A stretch of 64,000 nucleotides of DNA from Elusimicrobia bacterium RIFCSPLOWO2_02_FULL_39_32. Lineage in GTDB: Bacteria; Elusimicrobiota; Elusimicrobia; 2-02-FULL-39-32. The stretch spans positions 72,842 through 136,841 of the forward strand of contig MGUU01000011.1 of NCBI GenBank assembly GCA_001800135.1, written 5' to 3'. Below, one piece after another: positions 1 to 8,311 of the stretch. A program made the position numbers and the translations under genes. The notes below the pieces were generated by a model. The model worked only from the letters and a program-made list of their open reading frames with translations, was not told the origin of the DNA and searched no databases. Position 1 is the first letter of the stretch; each line of letters starts with the position of its first letter.

Positions 1-99
1 ATTCAAGGTAACGTCTTGCGCAACGAATCTTTCGATGATTAGATTCTTGCCTAACAGGGGGTAAAGAATTTTAGTCAAAAGGAAAGAAGAGGGTGAATT

Positions 100-1008
100 G
101 TGTTAAAATGTGATCTTATGAAAAAATGGAGCAGGAAACCTGAATTAAAACCAGAAATTTCAGTTGTGATTGCAGCCTATAACAGACCTCGAGAACTTGA
201 AATGTGTCTGGAAGGGTATAAAAAGCAAAGCGTTTTAATTCAAGATTATAAGCCCTTTGAAATTATTCTAGCGGATGACGGTTCTGATCCTAAAATTGAA
301 CAAATTTTTAAACAATTCTCTAAAGAATATCCTTTTCCAACAACCTATCTTTACCAACCAGATCAAGGCTGGGGTAAATTAAGAATGCTTAATTGGGCAA
401 TCTTAGAATCCCAAAGTGAAAAAATTATCTTTACAGATGGGGATTGCGTGCCGCATAAACATTTCGTAAGAGCTCACCTTTTAAGCTGTAAAGAAAACGA
501 GGTTGCTTGCGGCAGACGGGTAGATTTAATGGAAAAAATTTCTAAACGCATCACACTTAGAGATATTGGGCAAGGCAAATTGGACTCTTATCTTTTTCTT
601 CTTCAAGGTATCTTTAAAAAAGAGATTGAATTTGGCGAAAAAGGATTTTATTTTCCAAGCTGGGTTTCAAAACTTCTCTCCCCTTTTTTAAAAAATGAGG
701 AGCCTACAATTTTAGGATCCAATTTTTCGATTTATAAAAATTGGCTTTTTCAAGTTAATGGCTTTGATGAATCTTTTGAAACTCCTGGTTTAGGAGAGGA
801 TACAGATTTGGAACGCAGGCTTAAATCCTCTGGTTTAAGTTTAAAATGGATCACTCACCAAGCTATTCAGTTTCATCTTTGGCATCCTTTAACTGAGGTA
901 GGAGAAAAATCTCATAAAACTTTTGAAATCTTAAAACAAAAAGGGAATATCAAAGCTCTAAAAGGAATTGAAGAACTCAAAAATCTTCTTAATAGGGTCA
1001 AACCTTAA
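100..1008 (+). CDS. Family 2 glycosyltransferase with C-terminal galactosyltransferase-like domain
   Basis: Predicted cytoplasmic or membrane-associated sugar transferase using a nucleotide-sugar donor; the acceptor cannot be read from sequence. The N-terminal GT-A fold starts at ISVVIAAYNRP (about residues 20-30), followed by a donor-binding ADDGSD and a DXD-like TDGDC near residue 112. The C-terminal third has GFDESFETPGLGEDTDLERRL, as in the galactosyltransferase C-terminal (Glyco_transf_7C) domain; the ED pair is the usual catalytic or metal site. No membrane segment is seen. GTG at 100 has a purine-rich stretch just upstream; ATG at 118 is an alternative, favoured if the -10-like element at 101-109 is a promoter. 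Convergent with the minus-strand amylase gene. Family assignment is firm, substrate unknown. Confidence 0.85.
   Translation: MLKCDLMKKWSRKPELKPEISVVIAAYNRPRELEMCLEGYKKQSVLIQDYKPFEIILADDGSDPKIEQIFKQFSKEYPFPTTYLYQPDQGWGKLRMLNWAILESQSEKIIFTDGDCVPHKHFVRAHLLSCKENEVACGRRVDLMEKISKRITLRDIGQGKLDSYLFLLQGIFKKEIEFGEKGFYFPSWVSKLLSPFLKNEEPTILGSNFSIYKNWLFQVNGFDESFETPGLGEDTDLERRLKSSGLSLKWITHQAIQFHLWHPLTEVGEKSHKTFEILKQKGNIKALKGIEELKNLLNRVKP
101..109 (+). promoter_or_regulatory. Possible extended -10 promoter element before the glycosyltransferase
   Basis: TGTTAAAAT matches an extended -10 (TGn-TAAAAT). No convincing -35 box lies 17 bases upstream. If used, transcription would start near 116 and the ATG at 118 would be translated from an essentially leaderless mRNA; this conflicts with the GTG start at 100. 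Confidence 0.3.
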
Positions 1009-1021
1009 AAAATTCATAGAC

Positions 1022-2953
1022 TTATTTCAGTCGAAAAATTTTAACTTCCCCTGGTTTTAGATGCAAGGGAATAGAGTGGTCGGCTAAAACAAAAGTATCT
1101 TCGCTGATTAAATCTTTTACATCCTTTCTGTTAGTATGCAAACGAAGATGAATAAAAAAATCCCTCTCCATATTAGAATTAGCCACAATTAAAACATCCC
1201 GGTCAGAACTTTTTCTTTCAAAAGCAAAGATATCCCATACATCGCAAGGAATGACTCTTAAAGTCTGGTGATGATAATCTAAAATTAAATCCTCGTATTT
1301 TTTACGAATCTCTGCTATCTTTTTGATCCATTCACACAATTGGTTTGGATTAAGCCAATTGAGTTCAGCCAGATTAAAGAGCGGCAGTGTTTCTGAAGAA
1401 ATTTTTTCTATCTCTTCCTTTGTAAAATCTAAACCAGTATTTACTGGCCTTTCTTCGCCTAATTCAAATCCTGAATGGATAAAAGGGATCACTGGCAAAA
1501 AATTATTGATTGCCCATGAATAACGAGAATAACCTATTCCACCGGCTCTGGCGCTAGAGCGCGGCGTGTTATGGCTTTCCGCTGTTCCAAAAAATGGAAG
1601 AGGAAAAGTTTCTCTTTCGAAACGATAAAACAAATCTTTTAATTTATAGGGATGGCGCTGGTCAGCCCAAATATATCCTATAGCGGCATTATACCCCTGT
1701 TTTTTACTTTCATAGGAGAGATGAAAATTCTCTTCCCAAAAAACAAAATCAGGATCAATTTGACGGGCTTGTTCCTTCATTTTTTTTAACAAAGAATAGG
1801 GCAGGGCATGACCCATGTCAATCATGACTCCATCAATCTTAAATTCCTTCTGGTAATAAGGAATAATCTGAATAATATTATCCCATAAAGAACTATTCCT
1901 ATTTGGTTTCTGGGCAAGATCAGAATCATACATCCTTATAGTATTGTAAGCGATATAATTAAAATCTGGATGAGAAAATAATTTTAAATAAGTTACATCT
2001 CCCCAAGGGGGCTGCGGGTCATCTGGAGGCCAATCCGCGAAAGCTCCTGGAATTTTTACTCGAGAGCCATCTTCCAGTTCTCCAATCCATTTCCCATTTT
2101 CTTTAACAATACGTTCAGAGGAAGGTGGGTTAGTAAATAATCCTCTATGGATTAAAGAAGGGGGCGGGGACTGGTTCAAATTTCCATTATTCACTTTCTC
2201 TAAAATTTGAATTAAATCTTCTTGCTTAAAAATTGGGGAACCATACTTAGATTCATCCATGCTGCCTTGAGGCCTATCTTCCACAAATTCCTTTATCCAA
2301 TAAAACCAACCTGGATGCTCTTTAACCCAGTCGCTGTCTTTAGAAGCTGTACGAAATACAAACTCTACCACTACTTTCATGCCTAAATGATGAGCCGCCT
2401 CAACCAAACCACAAAATTCATCTTCCACTCTCATTCCTAAAAATGGTTCTGATAAATTTTCATCTAATTTAAATGGATTGCGTATTGCATAAGGAGAACC
2501 CAAATTCCCTTTTCTTCCATCTTCTCCAATAGTAGTAATTGGAAGAAGATGCAAGGTATTTACCCCCAAACTTTTTATATAAGGTAAAAGAGCAATCGTC
2601 TTTAAAAATGTGCCTGTATCTCTAAATCCAGTCGCGGAGCGCGCGCTTTCTAAATGACCTTTCTGACTATGGTCAAATGCCGTAGTATGACGCGCAAAAA
2701 GATTATAAACTACAGCTTTTCTGCTCCATTCTTCTCCTTTTAAATAATCCGCCTCATTAGAACTTAATGAAAAATTTAGAATTTCATCTATTTTTTGAAC
2801 AAAAAATTGACAAGGATTTACCTTAACTCTTCTTAGCGGCTCTTTCAAACTTGTCCCTAACCACAAACTAGGAATAAAATAAGAAATTTTTTCTCCATGA
2901 TCCATTTTAGACTGTAAATTGTCTCTGATAGTTCTTAAAATCTGAGATTTCAT
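1022..2953 (-). CDS. GH13 alpha-amylase family protein
   Basis: Predicted glycoside hydrolase or transglycosylase acting on alpha-glucans. The catalytic (beta/alpha)8 barrel shows VNTLHLLPI near residue 130, conserved region II as DGVMIDMGHA with the nucleophile Asp near 379, region III FWEENFH with the acid/base Glu near 405, and region IV GTAESHNTPRS near 460. The last ~80 residues look like the usual C-terminal beta-sandwich. Region I is divergent (VVVEFVFRTASKD rather than DVVxNH), so specificity (amylase, maltosyltransferase or branching-like) is open. No signal peptide, so probably cytoplasmic glycogen or maltodextrin metabolism. Its ATG directly follows the stop of the upstream DNA glycosylase gene, suggesting co-transcription. 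Confidence 0.82.
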   Translation of the reverse strand: MKSQILRTIRDNLQSKMDHGEKISYFIPSLWLGTSLKEPLRRVKVNPCQFFVQKIDEILNFSLSSNEADYLKGEEWSRKAVVYNLFARHTTAFDHSQKGHLESARSATGFRDTGTFLKTIALLPYIKSLGVNTLHLLPITTIGEDGRKGNLGSPYAIRNPFKLDENLSEPFLGMRVEDEFCGLVEAAHHLGMKVVVEFVFRTASKDSDWVKEHPGWFYWIKEFVEDRPQGSMDESKYGSPIFKQEDLIQILEKVNNGNLNQSPPPSLIHRGLFTNPPSSERIVKENGKWIGELEDGSRVKIPGAFADWPPDDPQPPWGDVTYLKLFSHPDFNYIAYNTIRMYDSDLAQKPNRNSSLWDNIIQIIPYYQKEFKIDGVMIDMGHALPYSLLKKMKEQARQIDPDFVFWEENFHLSYESKKQGYNAAIGYIWADQRHPYKLKDLFYRFERETFPLPFFGTAESHNTPRSSARAGGIGYSRYSWAINNFLPVIPFIHSGFELGEERPVNTGLDFTKEEIEKISSETLPLFNLAELNWLNPNQLCEWIKKIAEIRKKYEDLILDYHHQTLRVIPCDVWDIFAFERKSSDRDVLIVANSNMERDFFIHLRLHTNRKDVKDLISEDTFVLADHSIPLHLKPGEVKIFRLK

Positions 2954-3676
2954 CTAGTTTAAAGATTCTCCTAAATAATACGCGCAATCCTTATTTAACG
3001 GACACCCTTCACATAAGGGCTTAGTCCGGCAAAACTCTTTTCCCAATTGGACCAGTAGAGCGTGATACTCATTAAAAAGTTTTACAGATTTTTTAAGATA
3101 ACTTTGAAAATATTCCTGGATTTGAGAATAATCCTCAGTATGAAAAAGGCCAACCCTATTTCCAATTCTTCTAGTATAAGCATCTACTACAAAAATAGGG
3201 TACGCGCCTGCATAAAGTAAAATAGAGTCCACGGTTTCTGGGCCAAACCCATAACAAGCAAGCAGCTCTTTTCTCGCTTCCACCAGAGGCTTAGAAAAAA
3301 TTTTATTTAGATCCCCTTGATAGCGCTTTATGAGAACCTTAACAAAAATTTTTAATCTTTTAGATTTTTGCCTAAAATAACCAGAAGAACGAATTAAACC
3401 TGCCATGCGGCTAAAAGAAATCTTTACAAGTTTCTGCGGAGTAAGAACTCCTGCTTTATTTAACTCTACCAACGCTTTGACAACATTGCTCCAAGCTGTA
3501 TTTTGAGTTAAGAGAGCTCCTACGCAGATTTCAAACATTTCCTGATTTGAAAGATCGGAAGTTCTAGCTTCAGTCTGATAAACAGGGTAAAATTTTCCTT
3601 TAGGTGTTAAAGGCCACCAGCCTTGGTGTCCAAAACGCTTTAAGAGGTTCTGATAAATTTTATTGGCTTTATTCAC
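2954..3676 (-). CDS. Endonuclease III-like HhH-GPD DNA glycosylase (4Fe-4S); 5' end next to an IS remnant
   Basis: Predicted base-excision repair glycosylase/lyase. It has a helix-hairpin-helix (LLACYGFGPETVDSILLYAG), the catalytic Asp in VVDAYTRRI, and a C-terminal iron-sulfur loop with four cysteines spaced C-x5-C-x2-C-x5-C near the end. The usual helix Lys of Nth is Glu here, as in the endonuclease III-related/3-methyladenine glycosylase branch, so it may be a monofunctional alkyl-base glycosylase. The open frame extends upstream to 3826, but that part is IS3-family sequence. The start is therefore uncertain: in-frame GTG at 3676 or TTG at 3682 are the only candidates close to the conserved domain (IYQNLLKRFG). 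The native start and promoter may have been lost to the IS. Confidence 0.75.
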   Translation of the reverse strand: MNKANKIYQNLLKRFGHQGWWPLTPKGKFYPVYQTEARTSDLSNQEMFEICVGALLTQNTAWSNVVKALVELNKAGVLTPQKLVKISFSRMAGLIRSSGYFRQKSKRLKIFVKVLIKRYQGDLNKIFSKPLVEARKELLACYGFGPETVDSILLYAGAYPIFVVDAYTRRIGNRVGLFHTEDYSQIQEYFQSYLKKSVKLFNEYHALLVQLGKEFCRTKPLCEGCPLNKDCAYYLGESLN

Positions 3677-3692
3677 AGGCAAAGGTACAATT

Positions 3693-4041
3693 TGATCTTC
3701 CCCTGGTTTTGTGGACACAAAGTTAAGCCGGAATACCTTTCTGTTCAAATTCCCATGGAGACAAATAACCCAAGGATGAATGTCTTCTTTGTCTATTGTA
3801 GAATATTTCAATGTAATCAAACACAATAGACCGCGCCTGATTTTTGGTTAATGGAATATCAGGATAAAGTCCTTCCATTTTAAAAGAATGAAAGATTAAT
3901 TTTCGTATTTCTGTCCGATTTGATAAAGCCATTTGTAAAGCATCCAGAGTCAATGCTGTGTCAATTCTTTCACTCATCGCCCATCCCACGATCTTTCTAG
4001 AATAAAGATCCATTACCGCTTACAGATAAAGCCAGCCCTCT
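3693..4041 (-). mobile_element. Decayed IS3-family insertion sequence remnant (3' part)
   Basis: Holds the C-terminal part of an IS3-type DDE transposase gene and the right terminal sequence TGTCCACAAAACCAGGGGAA (minus strand, about 3698-3717), typical of IS3-family ends. No left end, orfA or N-terminal half of orfB is present. Upstream the element stops at about 4042, where a dispersed repeat begins. Not capable of moving on its own. Confidence 0.7.
3723..4040 (-). pseudogene. IS3-family transposase (orfB) fragment, internally deleted and with a premature stop
   Basis: The readable part, 3723-4013, encodes 96 residues. It starts MDLYSRKIVGWAMSERID and ends with the DYIEIFYNRQRRHSSLGYLSP block of IS3/IS150 transposases. 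Two lesions are visible. In the same frame just upstream, the usual LYLAVV is interrupted by TAA (reads EGWLYL-stop-AVMDLYS). Near residue 44, IFHS is joined directly to FKMEGLYPD, skipping the segment with the second catalytic Asp and the Glu. A working transposase would carry about 60 further residues there. It is therefore inactive. Confidence 0.8.
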
Positions 4042-4136
4042 GCTATGAAAATAGGCAATAAGTCGTTTATATTGCGTATTTTCATGCTTCAGGATGTGCG
4101 CAGCTCATGACAGCTAATGCAAAATTCGGGTTAAAC
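4042..4136 (-). repeat. Dispersed ~95-base repeat, copy 1 (inverted relative to copy 2 at 34138-34233)
   Basis: Read on the minus strand, this stretch matches 34138-34233 over its whole length, including an unbroken GTCATGAGCTGCGCACATCC followed by TGAAGCATGAAAATA. It carries a stem formed by GCATGAAAATA and TATTTTCATAGC, with a less conserved loop. One end touches the IS3 remnant; the other ends in the motif TTCGGGTT. No coding function is apparent. Confidence 0.75.
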
Positions 4137-4208
4137 GAAGGGACGTTGCTCCCGGCATAGATCCAAGAATGAGTATTTTTGGATTGGTTTGTATTCCTAT
4201 CTTTAATT

Positions 4209-6224
4209 TCATAGTCCTGTAAGCAAAGTTTTGGCTTTTTTTCGTTGATCGGGCATTCCCCAGATCACTAAAATATCGTTGGCCAATAGTTCTGTATCTG
4301 GAGGGGGGTTGGTAATTAGATCCCCCATTCGATAAATTGCTGAAATGGTTGCTCCTGTTTGTTCCCTAATTCTTAACACTCGGATACTCTTAGAAACACC
4401 CAAAGAATTCTGAGTGAGCGCTAATTGTTCTCCCAGATCGTTAATAAGATTGGCATGCTGTCCAGTAATTAAAGCGGCTTGATGCATGGGTTCGCTGCTG
4501 GCCAATCCTAGAACATCATCTAGGTGTTTTTCAATCTGCTCTTTAACGAAGATTATAAATGATTTAAAAAGAACTCCCACAAGAATAAGAGCTGCCACTA
4601 AGATAACAATTAAATCAGATTTAACATAGGAACTGGCTAGTAAAATATAGGCGCTTCCCAAAGAAAAAATCACAAAAATTTGCAATAAATTGTAAAACAA
4701 ATTAATGTTGATAACCCCTAGTATTTTAGAAGATTCCATTGCTATTGTGAGTAAGATTAGAAGGATATGATTGATATATTTTGAGATCGCCATGAGTAGG
4801 GGAAGCGAGGTCATCCCACACAAAAACCATAAAACTAAATAGAGGAATGGCAAATGTTCACTTGAGGGAGAACTTACAATACGCGAGATCACTTGCGTCA
4901 CTAGTAGGATGCCCACCCAGATGGCAAAATAGATTAACAATCGAATTAAATATTTTACAAATATGCTTTTTGTTTTGGATTCAGTTTTTTGATTCCCTAA
5001 TCTTTGAAACCAATTCTCATAACTTTTTAGCAAAGACTGAATAGGGAGCGGAATGGTTTGGACGATTCTTTCCACTAAAGAATCTGCTTTGCGGATTAAA
5101 TAGGGAGTAGAAAATGTAGTGATCGATGAAACAGCCACAGCAATTGGATATAAAAAATTGCTAGTTACATTATTTGCTGCGCCCAGGCTTGCGATGACAA
5201 AAGAAAACTCCCCAATCTGCGCCATGCTCACTCCAATTTTAACAGAATTCTTTAATCCATATCCGGCTAAAAAAGTTCCCATTCCCACTGTTAAGATTTT
5301 ACCGCTTAGGGTAACCAAAGTAATGATGAGAATGGGCCATTTATAAGTCCACAATAGTTGTGGCTGGATTAGCATCCCTACGGCCACAAAAAAGATGGCG
5401 GAAAACATGTCTCGAATTGGATGGATCCATTCTTCAATTTGGGCTGCAGATTTCGACGCGGCAACGACGGCGCCCATTAAGAAGGCTCCGAGTGCGACCG
5501 AAAAGCCAACCACATAAGCTAAAATTGCTCCCAAAAGACAAAACCCTAAGGTTGAAATTCCTGTCATTTCGGTCGACTGAAAACCAACGACCCAATCTAA
5601 AAAACGCGGAATTAGAGAAAGGCCAGCGACCAGAAAGATAATAATAAAAAGACTTATTTTTAATAATGTCCAAAGTGCCATAGAAGCGCCAGCACTAGGG
5701 GTGAACGCAAATCCGGAGAGTATGGATAAAATTAAAACAGCAACGATATCTTCTAAAATTAAAATACCAAAAACGACTTGCGCAAAATTTTCACGCATCA
5801 TTTTTAAGTCCGTAAAAACCTTCACGATAATTGTGGTGCTGCTAATAGAAAGGATCGCGCCCAAGAAAATGCTATCTTTTTGGCTCCACCCAAAAAGCTG
5901 TCCTAACTTATATCCAATCCAAACCATGCCTAAAACTTCCAATAGCGCTGCAAGAGCGGCGGATGCTCCTACCTTGCGAAGTTTGGGCAAATTAAATTCC
6001 AGGCCCAGCGTAAACATTAAAAAAACTAAGCCAAGCTCTGCCAAAGTTTGAATACTATGAAGATCGTGGACTAATGAAAACGGAGGCGTATAGGGCCCAA
6101 TAATAAATCCGGCGATAATATAACCTAAAACCACTGGTTGCCGAAGCAAATGGCAGAGCAATGTCATAACTCCTGCGATGACTACAACAATGGCAAGATC
6201 TTGTAGGAGATGAGCTTCACTCAT
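4209..6224 (-). CDS. CPA2-family monovalent cation:proton antiporter with C-terminal TrkA_C domain
   Basis: Inner-membrane antiporter of the Na+/H+ exchanger, KefB/YbaL-like group. The N-terminal ~390 residues form about 12 membrane helices, with the family marks PVVLGYIIAGFIIGP (residues 30-44), GLVFLMFTLGLEF and the ILEDIVAVL helix carrying acidic residues. A second hydrophobic region (about 425-560) follows, and the last ~85 residues are a TrkA_C ligand-sensing domain (ALITGQHANLI...DILVIWG). No TrkA_N/Rossmann domain separates them, unlike KefB/KefC. The transported ion (Na+ or K+) cannot be told. No strong ribosome-binding site precedes the ATG. Single gene, flanked by intergenic stretches of about 200-250 bases. 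Confidence 0.85.
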   Translation of the reverse strand: MSEAHLLQDLAIVVVIAGVMTLLCHLLRQPVVLGYIIAGFIIGPYTPPFSLVHDLHSIQTLAELGLVFLMFTLGLEFNLPKLRKVGASAALAALLEVLGMVWIGYKLGQLFGWSQKDSIFLGAILSISSTTIIVKVFTDLKMMRENFAQVVFGILILEDIVAVLILSILSGFAFTPSAGASMALWTLLKISLFIIIFLVAGLSLIPRFLDWVVGFQSTEMTGISTLGFCLLGAILAYVVGFSVALGAFLMGAVVAASKSAAQIEEWIHPIRDMFSAIFFVAVGMLIQPQLLWTYKWPILIITLVTLSGKILTVGMGTFLAGYGLKNSVKIGVSMAQIGEFSFVIASLGAANNVTSNFLYPIAVAVSSITTFSTPYLIRKADSLVERIVQTIPLPIQSLLKSYENWFQRLGNQKTESKTKSIFVKYLIRLLIYFAIWVGILLVTQVISRIVSSPSSEHLPFLYLVLWFLCGMTSLPLLMAISKYINHILLILLTIAMESSKILGVININLFYNLLQIFVIFSLGSAYILLASSYVKSDLIVILVAALILVGVLFKSFIIFVKEQIEKHLDDVLGLASSEPMHQAALITGQHANLINDLGEQLALTQNSLGVSKSIRVLRIREQTGATISAIYRMGDLITNPPPDTELLANDILVIWGMPDQRKKAKTLLTGL

Positions 6225-6475
6225 AAGTTATCTAGAGCGTAGGGAGAAGTTTTTGAGCGGTATTTCTAAGGCGCCCGCGCCAATCCCGCCCGACATCGTT
6301 CGTCCGTTAGATCTTTGCTCCGCGTTGTGAACGCGAGAAAGGCGCGTCAATGAATCAATTATTGTAATTTGCAATGTTTTAGCTTAAACCCGAACTCCAC
6401 ATAATCTTTCTTGTGAATAGAAAATGGTTATTTTTTTCGTTTCTCTTCTCGCTTCCAAGTGATATTCGGGTTAAA
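6225..6475. other. Intergenic stretch of 251 bases between antiporter and gamma-carbonic anhydrase genes
   Basis: No ORF, tRNA or clear promoter. The first half is GC-rich with GGCGCCCGCGCC-type sequence; the second half is AT-rich. It contains AACCCGAA (6387-6394) and its reverse complement TTCGGGTT (6465-6472), which could pair across about 70 bases. The second lies just past the stop codon of the carbonic anhydrase gene. Confidence 0.4.
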
Positions 6476-6997
6476 TCAAAAAATCTTGCGGGAAGTTTTC
6501 CGGTGAGCATCGCTTAAACGCAAATATTCTTGCGCATTCCAAAGAATATGTTCAATTTCATCCAGACGAAGGGGTCTGACAACCCTTGCTGGAACGCCTA
6601 GAGCCATCGAGCCTTTAGCTACTTTTGTATTGGGAGAAAGCACAGCTCCTGCTCCAATAATACATTCTTCTTCTACAACTGTCCCGTCCAGCAAAATCGC
6701 CCCCATCCCAATAATACAATGATCTTTTACTGTGCAGCCATGTAAAACTACAGAATGTCCTACAGAAATTCCTTTACCTAAAATTGAGGGTTTACCTTCA
6801 TTAGTGTGTATCACAGTATTATCTTGAATATTGGTGCCTTCCCCAATCAGGATCTCAGCAATATCCCCTCTTAAAACACAATAAGGCCAAACTGATGCGT
6901 TTTTTTCCAAAGTAACTTTGCCAATGATTTCCGCGGTTTCATGCACAAACGCGCTTGGATGGATTGTAGGTTTATGACCTCCAAATTCTCGAATCAT
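6476..6997 (-). CDS. Gamma-carbonic anhydrase-like hexapeptide-repeat protein
   Basis: Predicted left-handed beta-helix protein of the YrdA/PaaY/CaiE-type gamma-carbonic anhydrase family, 173 residues (usual ~170-180), active as a trimer. Repeating hexapeptides (such as IGEGTN, VEEECI, IGAGAV) run through most of the chain. The metal-binding histidines are present in NTVIHTNEG and GHSVVLHG. The family includes real carbonic anhydrases and inactive or acyl-CoA-related members, so the activity is inferred. No SD sequence precedes the ATG. Probably a single-gene unit, on the same strand as and downstream of the DegT aminotransferase gene (77-base gap). Confidence 0.85.
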   Translation of the reverse strand: MIREFGGHKPTIHPSAFVHETAEIIGKVTLEKNASVWPYCVLRGDIAEILIGEGTNIQDNTVIHTNEGKPSILGKGISVGHSVVLHGCTVKDHCIIGMGAILLDGTVVEEECIIGAGAVLSPNTKVAKGSMALGVPARVVRPLRLDEIEHILWNAQEYLRLSDAHRKTSRKIF

Positions 6998-7074
6998 ATT
7001 GTTTTAAATTTTCTTTAACCTGAACAACCCATTTTCATAAGTGCAAACTTCGGGTTTTAATCAGCGTTTTAACT

Positions 7075-8193
7075 CTAAATTTTTGAATTAAATTTTGCGA
7101 TGCAGTCAACAATTTTTTTTATCTCGCTATTTTTTAATTCTGGAAAAATTGGAAGAGAAAGAATCTCTTTTGCGATCTTTTCCGCAACAGGAAAATCCCC
7201 TTCTTTATAATTTAAATATTCAAAAGCTTTTTGCAGGTGGAGGGGTATGGGATAATGCACGCCAGTAGCAATCCCATTTTCTTTCAAAAATTGAGACAGT
7301 CCATCCCTATTCTTTGCCCGTATTGCATACACGTGGCGCACTTCTTTTACAAAGGTTCGAGTTTTAAATGTTTGAATTCCTATTTTGGATAAAAGTTTGC
7401 TATAAAGATTCCCATTTTTTCTTCGACTTTCATTCCAAATCCCAAGTTTTTTTAATTTAACCCTTAAAATGGCGGCTTGGATAGTGTCTAATCTACGATT
7501 AAATCCTAATAGATCATGTTGGTATTTTCCTGTTCTGCCGTAATCTCTTAAGAGTTTTAGTTTTTGCGCTAAGGAATCATCGTTTGTAACTACCATGCCG
7601 CCATCTCCATAAGCCCCTAAATTTTTACCGGGATAAAAACTAAAACATCCCATAAGCCCCATGCTCCCGGCTCTTTTCCACTCACCTGGAGTTATCTCGA
7701 TTTCAGCTCCATGAGCCTGACAAGCATCTTCAATAATAGGAAGGTTATGTTGTTTTGCGATTTTAAGAATTTCCGGCATGTTTACAGGCTGCCCAAAAAG
7801 ATGCACGGGGATAAGCGCGCGCGTTTTAGAAGTAATAGCTTGTTCCAATTTCGCAGGATCCATGTTTCCTGTATCATCTTCAACATCCACAAAAACTGGT
7901 TTAGCTCCTAAAGAAGCTACGCTGGAAGCAGTGGCATAAAAAGTAAAAACCGGAACAATTATTTCATCTCCGGCTTTAATCCCTAAAGCATGCATTGCAA
8001 GCTCCAAAGCCCCAGTGCCAGAATCTACGCCTACCGCGTATTTAACCTGACAAAATTTTGCAAACTCTTCTTCAAAAGCGCTGACCTCCTTCCCTAAAAT
8101 AAAGTCTGTCTGATCAATCACATTTTGAACAGCGCTTTTCACCTGTTTTTTAATTGTTTTGTACTGCCGGTTAAGATCTACAAGAGGAATCAC
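7075..8193 (-). CDS. DegT/DnrJ/EryC1/StrS-family PLP aminotransferase
   Basis: Sugar aminotransferase, fold type I, that places an amino group on a nucleotide-linked keto-sugar for surface glycans. The PLP-binding Lys lies in CFSFYPGKNLGAYGDGG near residue 190. Upstream are VDSGTGALELAMHALGI (cofactor phosphate contact) and IIEDACQAHGA with the conserved Asp. Length 372 is normal. The start is GTG, supported by AAAGGAGA seven bases upstream. The substrate is not predictable; no nucleotide-sugar dehydratase lies next to it. It is divergent from argG across about 118 bases. Confidence 0.9.
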   Translation of the reverse strand: MIPLVDLNRQYKTIKKQVKSAVQNVIDQTDFILGKEVSAFEEEFAKFCQVKYAVGVDSGTGALELAMHALGIKAGDEIIVPVFTFYATASSVASLGAKPVFVDVEDDTGNMDPAKLEQAITSKTRALIPVHLFGQPVNMPEILKIAKQHNLPIIEDACQAHGAEIEITPGEWKRAGSMGLMGCFSFYPGKNLGAYGDGGMVVTNDDSLAQKLKLLRDYGRTGKYQHDLLGFNRRLDTIQAAILRVKLKKLGIWNESRRKNGNLYSKLLSKIGIQTFKTRTFVKEVRHVYAIRAKNRDGLSQFLKENGIATGVHYPIPLHLQKAFEYLNYKEGDFPVAEKIAKEILSLPIFPELKNSEIKKIVDCIAKFNSKI

Positions 8194-8200
8194 TTAAAGT

Positions 8201-8208
8201 TCTCCTTT
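8201..8208 (-). promoter_or_regulatory. Ribosome-binding site deciding the GTG start of the DegT aminotransferase
   Basis: AAAGGAGA on the minus strand ends seven bases before GTG (8191-8193), one of the strongest SD sequences in the window. It supports the non-ATG start. Confidence 0.7.
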
Positions 8209-8274
8209 AAAAAGAATAAGTCTTAAAAATTTGTTTTTGATTATACCAGATCAAGATTCTGCCAACAAGGATGT

Positions 8275-8304
8275 TTGACTAAAAGGAAGGGGGTTTGATA
8301 GAAT
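8275..8304 (+). promoter_or_regulatory. Predicted sigma-70 promoter of argG
   Basis: TTGACT (-35, 8275-8280) and TAGAAT (-10, 8299-8304) are 18 bases apart, and TG at 8296-8297 makes an extended -10. The expected transcription start falls at about 8311, one base before the ATG, so the argG mRNA may be leaderless. Confidence 0.6.
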
Positions 8305-8311
8305 CTCTCGA

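Noticed and set aside
1-99. Possible 3' end of a gene at the left edge (plus frame from base 1 reads 13 codons to TAG at 40-42)
   Set aside because: Too short to recognise and equally consistent with non-coding DNA.
3723-3826. N-terminal extension of the DNA glycosylase frame into the IS remnant
   Set aside because: This part is the transposase sequence in another frame and the IS end; it does not match glycosylase N termini.
5119-6051. Several plus-strand open frames opposite the antiporter
   Set aside because: Low-complexity antisense shadows of a well-supported membrane protein gene; no SD sequences or family matches.
6225-6475. tRNA or small RNA gene in the GC-rich intergenic stretch
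   Set aside because: No cloverleaf, anticodon arm or CCA end could be built on either strand.
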